The translations under genes and the position numbers were made by a program. From positions 1,947,380 through 2,011,379 of the forward strand of contig NZ_KB849179.1 in assembly GCF_000367945.1 (NCBI RefSeq): a DNA stretch of 64,000 bases. The letters are read 5' to 3'. Below are positions 55,595 to 64,000 of this stretch, piece by piece. The DNA is from Acinetobacter proteolyticus. Lineage in GTDB: Bacteria > Pseudomonadota > Gammaproteobacteria > Pseudomonadales > Moraxellaceae. The notes below the pieces were generated by a model, which saw nothing but the letters and a program-made list of their open reading frames with translations, searched no databases and was not told the DNA's origin. Within the stretch, counting starts at the first letter, position 1, and each line of letters starts with the position of its first letter.

Positions 55595-56485
55595 AATTTC
55601 AGTTAATGCCACATTCAAATCTGGATATTGGAATTGGAAACCCTGTTCTAACAATGCCTTAGGCGCCACATATTGACCATTTAAAATAAGCTGTGATTGT
55701 TCACCAAGTATCGATCTAAACACACACTTAGGCATTACTATAAAAGGTTTGCGTTTTAAAATGTGGGCAGCCGTTTCAGCAAATTGTTGTTGATTGACGT
55801 GTTCAGGCGCGACAAGGTTATACGCCTTTTGACTGTGATTAGATTGCAACAAAAAAACGATAGCATTTAATACATCTTGGATATGAATCCACACCACAGG
55901 TTGCTGCCCCGAGCCAATTTTTGCAACCGCATTCAATCGAATCGGTAACAGCATTTGCGGTAAAATCCCACCCTGTCCAAAAACCACACCTAAACGAATG
56001 ATCTTGGTATTTTGTTGACTAAATTTTAAAGCGGTTTGCTCCCACTTTTGACAAAGTTCGGACATAAAAATCGATTGCGGTGGTGTATTTTCATCACAAA
56101 TAAGCTTCCACTGTTCTTGTGGATCAATACCGTAATAACCAATCGCAGAACCAGAAATAATGCATTTCGGAAAAATTTGCCGTTGTTCCAGCCATTGATA
56201 CAGTTGCTCTGTCACCGCAACACGGCTGTGTATTAATTGCTGCTTACGCTGTTCAGTCCAGCGTTTTGCACCAATATTTTCACCCGCCAGATTAATTACA
56301 TAATCAATCTGTTGCATTTCTATTTGATCAAGATCATTCACCCAACGTAGCGCTGAATGCTGAGAATGCCGATGGGGCTGTCGGGTCAGTGCAATGATTT
56401 GATATTGTCTTTCCAATAAAAAAGGCAATAAATGAGCACCAATAAAGCCACTTGCGCCTGTGATTAAAACTGTCTGTTTCTGCAT
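55580..56485 (-). CDS. TIGR01777-family NAD-dependent epimerase (YfcH-like)
   Basis: 301 residues from MQKQTVLITG at 56485; another ATG six codons earlier lacks a ribosome site. It is an extended SDR with the ITGASGFIGAHL cofactor motif, YGIDP-type active-site region and the C-terminal DUF1731 part. These proteins are near cell-division genes in some bacteria, but the substrate is unknown. It converges on thiO with a 15-bp overlap of the coding ends. Confidence 0.83.
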   Translation of the reverse strand: MQKQTVLITGASGFIGAHLLPFLLERQYQIIALTRQPHRHSQHSALRWVNDLDQIEMQQIDYVINLAGENIGAKRWTEQRKQQLIHSRVAVTEQLYQWLEQRQIFPKCIISGSAIGYYGIDPQEQWKLICDENTPPQSIFMSELCQKWEQTALKFSQQNTKIIRLGVVFGQGGILPQMLLPIRLNAVAKIGSGQQPVVWIHIQDVLNAIVFLLQSNHSQKAYNLVAPEHVNQQQFAETAAHILKRKPFIVMPKCVFRSILGEQSQLILNGQYVAPKALLEQGFQFQYPDLNVALTEILARN

Positions 56486-56570
56486 TGCACTCTCATCCTG
56501 CATGATATTGATCAGCTCGATATCTCAGTCTTAGCAGAATGAAAGTGAATTACAAGTGAACTTTGTTCGA

Positions 56571-57017
56571 CTAGTTGAACATTTTATTGGCCATTCTTTG
56601 TGCTTGCGGTCCATAAAACCAATAGGTAATTAAGAATAACGGTACAGCAATCACAAACCACATCGCCAATACGGTGAGCAAAAATTGGGGCTGTTTCAGA
56701 TAGAGTAAAAAGTTCTGCCAAACTTCGGGATCTTTCCGTGCAAAAATAAACAGACCAAAGAGTAAGCCACATGCGTTATAGCCCCAAAAGATCAGACTAA
56801 AGCCGATGCTTAAACGTTTCCGTTCCTGTGGCGTCGGTGCACGGCGTTGTTGCTTGAGAAATTTGAATAAAATAACAATGATCGCAATTAAATAAGGAAC
56901 CGCAGTCAACACACCCCCAATACTATTGGGTAAAATCGCTGCCAGTACACCTGCCAACAATGTCACAGTAAAACAAATTATAAAAAACCAGATATAGTAC
57001 AAACGCAATGAAATCAT
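56571..57017 (-). CDS. small integral membrane protein, ABZJ_00895-like
   Basis: 148 residues with four hydrophobic helices (about residues 7-29, 34-52, 71-92 and 107-131) and a basic loop FKFLKQQRRAPTPQERKR. I recognise this shape from an Acinetobacter-specific family named ABZJ_00895; no function is known. It lies just downstream (on its strand) of the three-hairpin element at 57125-57284. Confidence 0.65.
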   Translation of the reverse strand: MISLRLYYIWFFIICFTVTLLAGVLAAILPNSIGGVLTAVPYLIAIIVILFKFLKQQRRAPTPQERKRLSIGFSLIFWGYNACGLLFGLFIFARKDPEVWQNFLLYLKQPQFLLTVLAMWFVIAVPLFLITYWFYGPQAQRMANKMFN

Positions 57018-57124
57018 AAAGATAAACCTAATTAGACTGGCTTTAGAAAATAATTATAAATTTTTTTCACTTTTTTTTCATTTTTATGTCAACCAATCCT
57101 CAACCAGCAGCGTTATATAAGGTA

Positions 57125-57284
57125 CAAGGTCGCAGCAACCGAATTGCACATTGCACGGCATCCGCAATGTTTTCGGTGACCTTTCATTATGACTCTCCAT
57201 CTTTAACAATGGTTGTGTTAGCAGCCACAACCATTGAAAAAGATTTTGACCGACGATTTATCATCACTCGAATCGTCGGTTTTT
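57125..57284 (+). ncRNA. candidate small RNA with three stem-loops and a terminator
   Basis: First stem-loop: AAGGTC (57126-57131) with GACCTT (57178-57183), then ACCGAA (57138-57143) with TTCGGT (57172-57177), then CATTGC (57149-57154) with GCAATG (57164-57169). Second: CAATGGTTGTG (57207-57217) with CACAACCATTG (57226-57236), 11 perfect pairs. Third: ACCGACGATT (57249-57258) with AATCGTCGGT (57271-57280), followed by TTTT. A TATATA element (57114-57119) lies where a -10 box would be; no good -35 is seen. A 71-codon frame across the element shows no protein-like pattern. Read on the minus strand it could instead be the leader of the membrane-protein gene. Confidence 0.45.
57249..57284. terminator. 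terminator downstream of the GNAT gene and of the RNA candidate
   Basis: A 10-bp stem with a 12-nt loop and a T run on the plus strand. On the minus strand it lies 24 bp past the GNAT stop and can also end that transcript. Confidence 0.7.
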
Positions 57285-57307
57285 ATTTGCCTGCGATTTG
57301 AGTTTGA

Positions 57308-57757
57308 TTAGGTATTGGCTACATACATTTTGATCAACTCACCTTCATCTTCTATGACCCTAGTTAAAAATGTCCAACCACATTTTTCATAAAAATCATC
57401 TAAGTCTGTCACCAGATAGAGCTTTTCATATCCTAAAGTTTTCATCTCTGTTCGAGCAAAATCCAGCAACTGTCTGGCAATATTTTGCTTCCGATAAGCC
57501 TCATCAACAAACAAAGCACATAGGTTTGGGCTAAGGTCTTTACGATTATGGAAATCATTGTCGATCACCCCAGTGCCAGCAATGATATGCTGATATTCAT
57601 TCAGCATCACATACCATTGTGGAATTCCGTCTGGCTGTTCAATCGAGCTTTGAATACTATCCCTATAGGCCTCAACAGGAATCCCCCATTTATCTGAAAA
57701 CCACATTGCAGCCTGTTCTCGCAATTCAGGATGATTCGCTAATTTAATAATATTCAT
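57308..57757 (-). CDS. GNAT-family N-acetyltransferase
   Basis: 149 residues from the ATG at 57757. The acetyl-CoA site is seen as NLCALFVDEAYRKQNIARQL (a V-x-x-x-x-R-x-x-x-I-A pattern) and the last strand as YEKCGWTFL. The substrate is unknown. It is a single gene divergent from the VOC gene. Confidence 0.8.
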   Translation of the reverse strand: MNIIKLANHPELREQAAMWFSDKWGIPVEAYRDSIQSSIEQPDGIPQWYVMLNEYQHIIAGTGVIDNDFHNRKDLSPNLCALFVDEAYRKQNIARQLLDFARTEMKTLGYEKLYLVTDLDDFYEKCGWTFLTRVIEDEGELIKMYVANT

Positions 57758-57914
57758 CAATACAGGATTAACCTCTTATATCTTACTCAATTGTATTCAA
57801 CGCGATTTTATGATCAAACACCCAAATGCACACCTGCTTACATAAATCTCTCATCTTTCAATTCCATATCTCTTTAGAATAATTCTACGACAATAAAAAT
57901 TAAGGACAGGTTGA

Positions 57915-58292
57915 ATGAACAGCATTATTTATTTTGAAATTCAGTCATCAGATCCACAACGTGACATTCACTTTTATCAATCCGTATTTGGCTGGCAATT
58001 TGAAAAAGTAGAAGGCCTACCGATTGAATATTATCGTATCGCAACCACAGGAATTCATGGCGGATTATTACAACGTCCTATAGCAACACCAGCAACAGGA
58101 TGTGGAACTAATGCCTTTACCTGTAGTATAGAGGTGGCAAATTTCGATGAAACTACAGCTAAAATTCTAAGTTTAGGTGGGATTATCGCCATGGATAAAT
58201 TTGCGATTCCAAACCGCTGCTGGCAAGGCTATTTCATCGACCTCGATCATAATACCTTTGGGATTTGTGAAATCGATGAACAGGCGCAATAA
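57915..58292 (+). CDS. VOC (glyoxalase-like) family protein
   Basis: 125 residues of one vicinal-oxygen-chelate unit with two beta-alpha-beta-beta-beta halves. FYQSVFGWQFEKVEG and FIDLDHNTFGICE are the typical parts; a first-half His is absent, so metal binding is doubtful. AGGACAG precedes the ATG. Function is unknown. Confidence 0.75.
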   Translation: MNSIIYFEIQSSDPQRDIHFYQSVFGWQFEKVEGLPIEYYRIATTGIHGGLLQRPIATPATGCGTNAFTCSIEVANFDETTAKILSLGGIIAMDKFAIPNRCWQGYFIDLDHNTFGICEIDEQAQ

Positions 58293-58321
58293 TTTGCTAA
58301 ACTCAAGTTAAATTAAAATTG

Positions 58322-59104
58322 TTACCGCCCCTTAAACTGCGCTGGACGTTTTTCTAACATGGCGCGAACCCCTTCTTGTGCATCTTCCGATACAAATAGC
58401 GGCATTAAATAATTGTTCATTTTTTCAAATGCAACTGTTTGCCCTTCCACGACTGCATCAGTTGCAGATGCCAATAAAGCTTGTACTGCCAACGGCGCAG
58501 AAACACAGATTTCTTTAGCAATTTCCAAGGCACGTTCAAGTTGTTGCCCTGATTCCACCACTTCCGAAAGGAGATTCAGCTCATACGCCGTTTTGCTATT
58601 AAACGTTTTACCCGTCAATAAATAAGGCATCGCCTTTTGCCAACCTGCAGCCTGAACAAAACGGACTGTTGCACCGCCAAATGGCATGATGCCACGTAAT
58701 ACTTCCAACTGACCAAAGACCGTATTTTCACTGGCAATCACCACATCGGCATTCAGCATTAACTCCACCCCAGCGGTATAGCAGATCCCTTGTACAGCTA
58801 CAACGACAGGTTTAGTCCGATGCCGACCGCCCGTTCCCCACGGATTCACCTGATCCGCTGCAAAATTAAAAATGCCTTGCGAAATTTTAGACTGTAATTC
58901 AACCAGATCTAAACCCGCGGTAAAATGATCACCATGCGCAAAAATCACGGTGCAACGCAATTCAGCATTGTTTTCATATTCTGTTAAAGCAAGGGATAAA
59001 TCCTGAATCATATGGCTATCAAAAGCATTGCGCTTCGCGACTCGATCCAAGCCAATCAACATGATCTGATCAATAATTTCGCGGCTTACTTGACCTAAGC
59101 TCAT
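58322..59104 (-). CDS. enoyl-CoA hydratase/isomerase (crotonase) family protein
   Basis: 260 residues with the crotonase fold. The oxyanion-hole regions are HFTAGLDL and GICYTAGVELML. The usual catalytic Glu positions read V (YTAGVEL) and E (QLEVLRGI), so it may be an isomerase or hydrolase rather than a true hydratase. It starts with GAGGAATATAAA before ATG. It is a single gene, with no beta-oxidation partners nearby. Confidence 0.8.
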   Translation of the reverse strand: MSLGQVSREIIDQIMLIGLDRVAKRNAFDSHMIQDLSLALTEYENNAELRCTVIFAHGDHFTAGLDLVELQSKISQGIFNFAADQVNPWGTGGRHRTKPVVVAVQGICYTAGVELMLNADVVIASENTVFGQLEVLRGIMPFGGATVRFVQAAGWQKAMPYLLTGKTFNSKTAYELNLLSEVVESGQQLERALEIAKEICVSAPLAVQALLASATDAVVEGQTVAFEKMNNYLMPLFVSEDAQEGVRAMLEKRPAQFKGR

Positions 59105-59267
59105 TTTATATTCCTCATTGTTAAAATAATGGTCTGGAGATCAAACTAGAGCATCGTTGAAAAATGATCAAGGCAGATCTTGTAGTGCTTTTCTGCTCAG
59201 TAAGACTCTCCCTTCCCCCTGAATACGTGCTACCTTATTCAGGTTTATTTTATTTTTAGATTCATTT

Positions 59268-60518
59268 ATGACCGTGCGTTTTTTTCATACGTCTGACTGG
59301 CATTTGGGGCAGTTTTTTTATAATCATTCCCGCCACTACGAACATGAACAATTTCTGGCATGGTTACTTGAGCAGATCAAAGCCAAACAACCGCATGCTT
59401 TACTGATTGCGGGTGATATCTTTGATGTGATCAACCCGAGCTCACAGGCACAAAAACAACTGTATCAATTCCTTGCCGATGCACATGAGCTTGCCCCACA
59501 TATGCAAACTTTGATGATTGCAGGCAATCATGATTCGGGCTATCGCATTGAACAAGTCGAGCCCTTATTAGAAAAATACAATGCTAAAACGGTCGGTGTG
59601 ATTCGCTGGAATCAAGATAAAAGCCTCGATTTAGAACGTTTAATTTTACCGATTTATAATGAACAAAAGCAGATCGTGGCGTGGTGTATTGCCCTGCCAT
59701 TCCTACGTTCAGCTGAAATTACTGGCTTTAATGAGCACACCACCAACAGCCAAAATGCGATTGCTTATCTACATCAGCAACTGATTGCTGAAGCCAAACG
59801 TCGTAAGACTGATGATCAAGCCCTGATTCTAATGTCACATGCGCATATGCAAGGTGGAGAAACATCCGACTCAGAACGACCGATTATTATTGGTAATGAG
59901 GAAGCATTGTCTACGGCTCTGTTCGACGATAGCATTGATTATGTGGCACTGGGGCATCTGCATAAACCGCAAAAAGTACAGCATCCACATATTCGTTATA
60001 GTGGTTCACCGATTCCACTGTCATTTAGTGAAATCAACTATAAACATCAAGTCGTTGAAGTCAGCATTGATCCTACAAAAAGTGAAGCCCCATTTAGCTT
60101 TGATACTTTAGCGATACCACGAAGTATTCAACTGCATAAAATTAAAGATGAACTCACCGTAGTTATGCAACGCCTTCGCAATCTACCAAATGAACCGATC
60201 GAAAATCTCGAGCACCGTGAATATATCGATATCGAATATCACACCACGACACCACCACAGCCTAATCTACGACAACAATTTGAAGATGCCTTGCCCAAAG
60301 ATCGTTATCGACTGGTGCGGATTTCCAGACAATATCTCTCTAATGAAAACAATACCGAGAGCAAGCAAAGTATTTGCTTAGAGCCACCGACACCCGAAAA
60401 ATTATTTCAGCAAATTTGGGAGAAAAAAGGCTATCACGCCGATGATGAAGTCACTCAAGACTTTATGAGTTTGGTCGCAGAAGCGCAAAAGCAACTTGAA
60501 GATGATCAAACTGTTTAA
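59268..60518 (+). CDS. sbcD: nuclease SbcCD subunit D
   Basis: 416 residues. It is the Mre11-type phosphoesterase of the SbcCD complex, which cuts hairpins and blocked DNA ends. The five metal motifs are SDWHLG (9-14), GDIFD (about 49), GNHDS (about 86), SHAH and GHLHKP. Length is normal. It is joined to sbcC with a 9-bp gap. Confidence 0.93.
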   Translation: MTVRFFHTSDWHLGQFFYNHSRHYEHEQFLAWLLEQIKAKQPHALLIAGDIFDVINPSSQAQKQLYQFLADAHELAPHMQTLMIAGNHDSGYRIEQVEPLLEKYNAKTVGVIRWNQDKSLDLERLILPIYNEQKQIVAWCIALPFLRSAEITGFNEHTTNSQNAIAYLHQQLIAEAKRRKTDDQALILMSHAHMQGGETSDSERPIIIGNEEALSTALFDDSIDYVALGHLHKPQKVQHPHIRYSGSPIPLSFSEINYKHQVVEVSIDPTKSEAPFSFDTLAIPRSIQLHKIKDELTVVMQRLRNLPNEPIENLEHREYIDIEYHTTTPPQPNLRQQFEDALPKDRYRLVRISRQYLSNENNTESKQSICLEPPTPEKLFQQIWEKKGYHADDEVTQDFMSLVAEAQKQLEDDQTV

Positions 60519-60527
60519 GGACCTGCC

Positions 60528-63500
60528 ATGAAAATTTTATCAATTCGACTGAAAAATTTGGCATCTCTGGCAGATGAGCATTTTATTGATTTTGAAACTG
60601 AGCCTTTGGCCAGTGCTGGACTGATCGCCATTGTTGGAAAAACCGGCGCGGGTAAATCCACAATTCTAGATGCCATGTGTCTGGCCTTATTTAATAAAAT
60701 TCCCCGCCTGAAAGAAAGTGATGGCAAACTGTTAGATGTCGATGGTTCTGAGCTACTGACCAACTCCCCTTTAACAGTTTTACGTCGTGGCACAGGACAT
60801 GGTTTTGCCGAACTGTGTTTTGTGGCGCAAGATCAGAAACATTATCTCGCACGTTGGGAAATTAAACGTGCCCGTGAAAATGCCAATGGCAAACTGCAAA
60901 GTGTGCAACGCTCACTTAAATGCCTGACCGACGGTGTAGTGATTGCAGATAAAACCAAAGCGGTTGAAGCACATATTCAACAGATTACCCAACTCAGTTT
61001 TGAGCAATTCACCCGTGCGGTATTGTTGGCGCAGTCCGAAGTCACCGCTTTTTTAAAGGCACGTGATAATGAGCGTGGTGAATTACTCGAATATCTGACC
61101 AATTCCAGTATTTTTGCCAAAATTGGACAACTGGCTTTTGAAAAGACCCGTGAAATCAGCAACCAACGCAAGCAACTGGAAAATGTGCTCGGTCATATTG
61201 AAATTCGCTCAGATGAGGAAGTTGCTGAATTACAGACTCAATTTCAGCAGATACAACAACAGGTTCAACAGTTGGAAGCCGACAAAGTTCTGCTTAATCA
61301 ACAGCAACAATGGTTTGAGCAGCGACAGAAACTCGAAACTGAAATCACACTAAAACAACAACAGCATGACATTCAAATTCAAGCACATCAGGCTTTAGCC
61401 GCAGATCGCAATCGACTCAGCCAACTCGAAACCTTTTCAGGCATTCGTCCTATTGTGTTCCAACAACAACAGCTAGAAAAAGCACTGCAACAGCTTGAAC
61501 CCCAGATTCAACTCAAGCAGCAGCACTTTACTGCTGTAAGCACCCAATTTGAGCAAGAAAAAGTAGCTTATACGCAGGCTGAAACGGCCTTACAACAATT
61601 TCAGAGTTTTGAACAAAACCATCAGCATGAACTTACTCAAGTGCGTAAATATGTACAGGAACGTGAATATATTGCCGAGGAATATAAAAAAACCAAAGTT
61701 CGCTTAAACCAAAACGAAGCGCAACAACAACCCTTACTTGAGCAACAGCAGCAGTTTGAACAAAGCCGCAACAACCTATCTATACAACAACAAAGCTGCT
61801 CTGAACAACTGCAAAAGAGTGCACAATTCTCCACTTTAGATAAAGGCTTGAATGCACATATTCAGCAGTTGCAGCAATTTATTCAGCAATACCAAAAAGT
61901 CGAACAGAATTTAGGTTCGATTCAACAGGCTCAGTCCAAGCTTGAACAAGATCAAATCGTGTTGAATGAGCTCATTCAAAAATTTGGCACACCACAACAG
62001 ATTGAAAACCAGCTTGAACAAAAACAAAAACTCAGAGAACAGCAACAAGCCCGATTGAATCAACTGGATCTGATTCAGCAAAAGTTACAGCATTATTTTG
62101 AACTTAAAAAAGAACGTGATGAGCTAAACCATAAGCTCAGTAGCACACAGCAACACCACCAGCAGCTTGAACAACAACTACAAAGCAGCCAAGGTGAGTT
62201 CCAGTCTGCCAAAACTGAACGGGAAAAATTACAGCAGATATTGCAACAACAACGTTTATTGCATGCTGAAAATATTGAACATCTGCGTGCTGAACTCAAA
62301 CACGGCGAAGCCTGTCTAGTCTGTGGCAGCACAGAACACCCCTATCGTGATGATGCCAGCCCGCTCTCCAAAGCCCTGTATGAGTTGCAACAACAACAAG
62401 AGCAACAGGCCATTCAACAAGAGCAACAATGCTTTCAGCATTGGCAACACACACAACAGCAATTTACCCAGATTCGTACGGAACTGACCCAATTGCAATC
62501 TGCGACGCAACAAGCGGATGACAAATTCAAACTGCAACATCAAGAATTAGTCAAACATGCAGCACAGTTCGAGATTCAGTTAGATTTAACTCAACCGTAT
62601 GTGGAAACAACTAGAGTTCAACAGCAATACATTGATGAGACAACTCAGTTCAAACAGCAGATTGAAATTGAGTTACAGCAGCTGCATCAGGCCAATAAAG
62701 ACCACTATCATCTGACTCAAACGATTCAAAATATCCGCTATCAACTGGAAAGCGTAAAGCAGTCACAGCAACAGATTCAACATGTTGTAGATTGCCTGAG
62801 CAGCGATGAACAAAGCTTATGGCAGCAGCAAACGCTGAGCTCTGCTCAACAGCTAGCTCAACGTTTACAGCAACGTGTTCAACAGCTTGAACAAGCTGAA
62901 ACACTCAGCAAACAACAGCAGCAGCTTGAACAGCAACTGAATCTATTAAAATCCAATTTAACCAGCTTAATCACTCAACATACCGAGTTTAGCCAGCAAC
63001 TCAAAGATGTCGAGATTAAAGGTAAACAAAATACAGAGTCAGCGCATCAACTAATTGTGGCAATGACAGGTTTAACTGAACTCAAAGCCAATGAATGGTT
63101 AAACCAACACGATCAACAGCGCCAGCAACTCCAAAATCAATATCAGCAGATCAAGCAAGATTTTGAACAGGCTCGTCAAAGCTTTGAACAGCAAAAAAAT
63201 GAACTAGAACAGCTCAAAGCCCAACAGCAGCAGCAACAAGCTAGCCTTGTCCAATCTAAAACTGAAATTCGTGCATGGTTAAGCCAGCATCCTGAGTTAG
63301 AAGAACAGCAATTGGCTGATTTACTTGCTATTCGAGCTGAACAAGAACAGCAGATTCGAACATCGCTACAACATGCAGAACGTTTGCTCAATGAGGCCGC
63401 CTCTGCTCTAAAAACGCTGCAACAGCAATTACAGATGCATCAGCAACAACAGCCATCCATCGAATATACCCAGTTGCTTGAGTATATCCATCTCAATCAT

Positions 63501-64000
63501 GAAAACTTAGAGCAGCAAGCTGAACAACGTGATCAGTTCAAACTAAAATTGGAACTACATCAACAAAACCTTGCCAAGCAAAAGCAATTTGCAGAGCAAA
63601 TCCAACAGATTCAGCAGCAGGAACACCGTTGGAATAAAATTTCCAGTTTGATTGGCGATTCTAAAGGTAAAGATTTTCGTGATTTAGCCCAGCAATATAA
63701 TCTGGATATTTTGCTGGAATATGCTAACCAACAACTCAGCATGTTGTCACAGCGTTATACCTTAAAACGTTTGGATAACTCTCTCAGCCTAGCCATCATT
63801 GACCATGATATGGATGGAGAAACTCGTTCAGTGGCTTCTCTGTCTGGTGGTGAGTCCTTCCTCACGGCTCTTGCAATTTCCTTGGCAATTGCCAACATGG
63901 CTTCTGGTTCCATGAAAATCGAATCACTGTTTATTGATGAAGGTTTTGGGACGCTGGATGCTTCTTCGTTGCATATGGTGATGAATGCGCTGGATCAATT
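60528..64000 (+). CDS. sbcC: nuclease SbcCD subunit C (ATPase), C-terminus beyond the window
   Basis: 1,157 codons visible. It is the Rad50-type ATPase partner of SbcD. The P-loop GKTGAGKST is at residues 37-45. A long coiled coil holds the zinc hook CLVC (596-599). The signature LSGGESF (1105-1111) and the Walker B LFIDEGFG follow. Only a short end is missing. The coiled coil is strikingly rich in glutamine, from many CAA and CAG codons. AGGACCTGCC precedes the ATG. Confidence 0.95.
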   Translation, partial: MKILSIRLKNLASLADEHFIDFETEPLASAGLIAIVGKTGAGKSTILDAMCLALFNKIPRLKESDGKLLDVDGSELLTNSPLTVLRRGTGHGFAELCFVAQDQKHYLARWEIKRARENANGKLQSVQRSLKCLTDGVVIADKTKAVEAHIQQITQLSFEQFTRAVLLAQSEVTAFLKARDNERGELLEYLTNSSIFAKIGQLAFEKTREISNQRKQLENVLGHIEIRSDEEVAELQTQFQQIQQQVQQLEADKVLLNQQQQWFEQRQKLETEITLKQQQHDIQIQAHQALAADRNRLSQLETFSGIRPIVFQQQQLEKALQQLEPQIQLKQQHFTAVSTQFEQEKVAYTQAETALQQFQSFEQNHQHELTQVRKYVQEREYIAEEYKKTKVRLNQNEAQQQPLLEQQQQFEQSRNNLSIQQQSCSEQLQKSAQFSTLDKGLNAHIQQLQQFIQQYQKVEQNLGSIQQAQSKLEQDQIVLNELIQKFGTPQQIENQLEQKQKLREQQQARLNQLDLIQQKLQHYFELKKERDELNHKLSSTQQHHQQLEQQLQSSQGEFQSAKTEREKLQQILQQQRLLHAENIEHLRAELKHGEACLVCGSTEHPYRDDASPLSKALYELQQQQEQQAIQQEQQCFQHWQHTQQQFTQIRTELTQLQSATQQADDKFKLQHQELVKHAAQFEIQLDLTQPYVETTRVQQQYIDETTQFKQQIEIELQQLHQANKDHYHLTQTIQNIRYQLESVKQSQQQIQHVVDCLSSDEQSLWQQQTLSSAQQLAQRLQQRVQQLEQAETLSKQQQQLEQQLNLLKSNLTSLITQHTEFSQQLKDVEIKGKQNTESAHQLIVAMTGLTELKANEWLNQHDQQRQQLQNQYQQIKQDFEQARQSFEQQKNELEQLKAQQQQQQASLVQSKTEIRAWLSQHPELEEQQLADLLAIRAEQEQQIRTSLQHAERLLNEAASALKTLQQQLQMHQQQQPSIEYTQLLEYIHLNHENLEQQAEQRDQFKLKLELHQQNLAKQKQFAEQIQQIQQQEHRWNKISSLIGDSKGKDFRDLAQQYNLDILLEYANQQLSMLSQRYTLKRLDNSLSLAIIDHDMDGETRSVASLSGGESFLTALAISLAIANMASGSMKIESLFIDEGFGTLDASSLHMVMNALDQ

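Noticed and set aside
57086..57301. A 71-codon plus-strand frame
   Set aside because: It runs across three perfect or near-perfect hairpins and the terminator, has no ribosome site, and its product has no protein-like pattern.

Overview
The window looks like an Acinetobacter chromosome. It is AT-rich. The anthranilate dioxygenase genes have the lengths I recall for A. baylyi ADP1 (AntA 471 and AntB 163 residues) and its sequence style. There is also a small membrane protein of a type I know from Acinetobacter, and a tmRNA with an ANDESYALAA tag. All assignments come from reading the sequence; no database search was run.

Region 1 (1-26453, minus strand) is one uninterrupted reading frame of about 8,817 codons that runs off the left edge. 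It encodes a giant secreted or surface protein. In order it carries an N-terminal LEPR-XLL-like motif, about 3,700 residues of PPC-like beta-sandwich repeats, 17 CARDB-type repeats, an IPT/TIG-like and partly helical middle with a propeller-like stretch, nine Ig/cadherin-like repeats, and then a segment that resembles the lead-in of RHS/YD-repeat proteins. The true C-terminus, where a toxin or RHS core would lie, is outside the window.

Region 2 (about 26.8-43.3 kb) is bounded by two direct copies of the 3' end of ssrA plus about 140 bp next to it. Integrase relics lie beside both copies, so this is probably an old island inserted at ssrA. It holds two small unknown genes, otsBA (trehalose synthesis), an MFS transporter, a glycosyltransferase relic, a large RTX/M10 metalloprotease, and a lipid-related cluster: hotdog thioesterase, PF10118 diiron-type protein, two fatty acid desaturases, a PECR-like enoyl-CoA reductase and a PaaX-type regulator. 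The giant gene lies just beyond the left repeat and may belong to a second element in tandem.

Region 3 (43.3-52.6 kb) starts with intact ssrA, followed by the emrAB drug efflux pair. Next comes an aromatic-acid module: an AraC/XylS-type regulator, an AAHS transporter and antCBA for anthranilate dioxygenase. Upstream of antA are two XylS-like half-site pairs exactly 21 bp apart.

Region 4 (52.6-64 kb) is ordinary core genome: a YigI-type thioesterase, hemB, thiO, a TIGR01777 epimerase, a small membrane protein, a GNAT acetyltransferase, a VOC protein, an enoyl-CoA hydratase, sbcD and most of sbcC. Between the membrane protein and the GNAT gene is a three-hairpin element ending in a clean terminator, which I read as a small RNA candidate.
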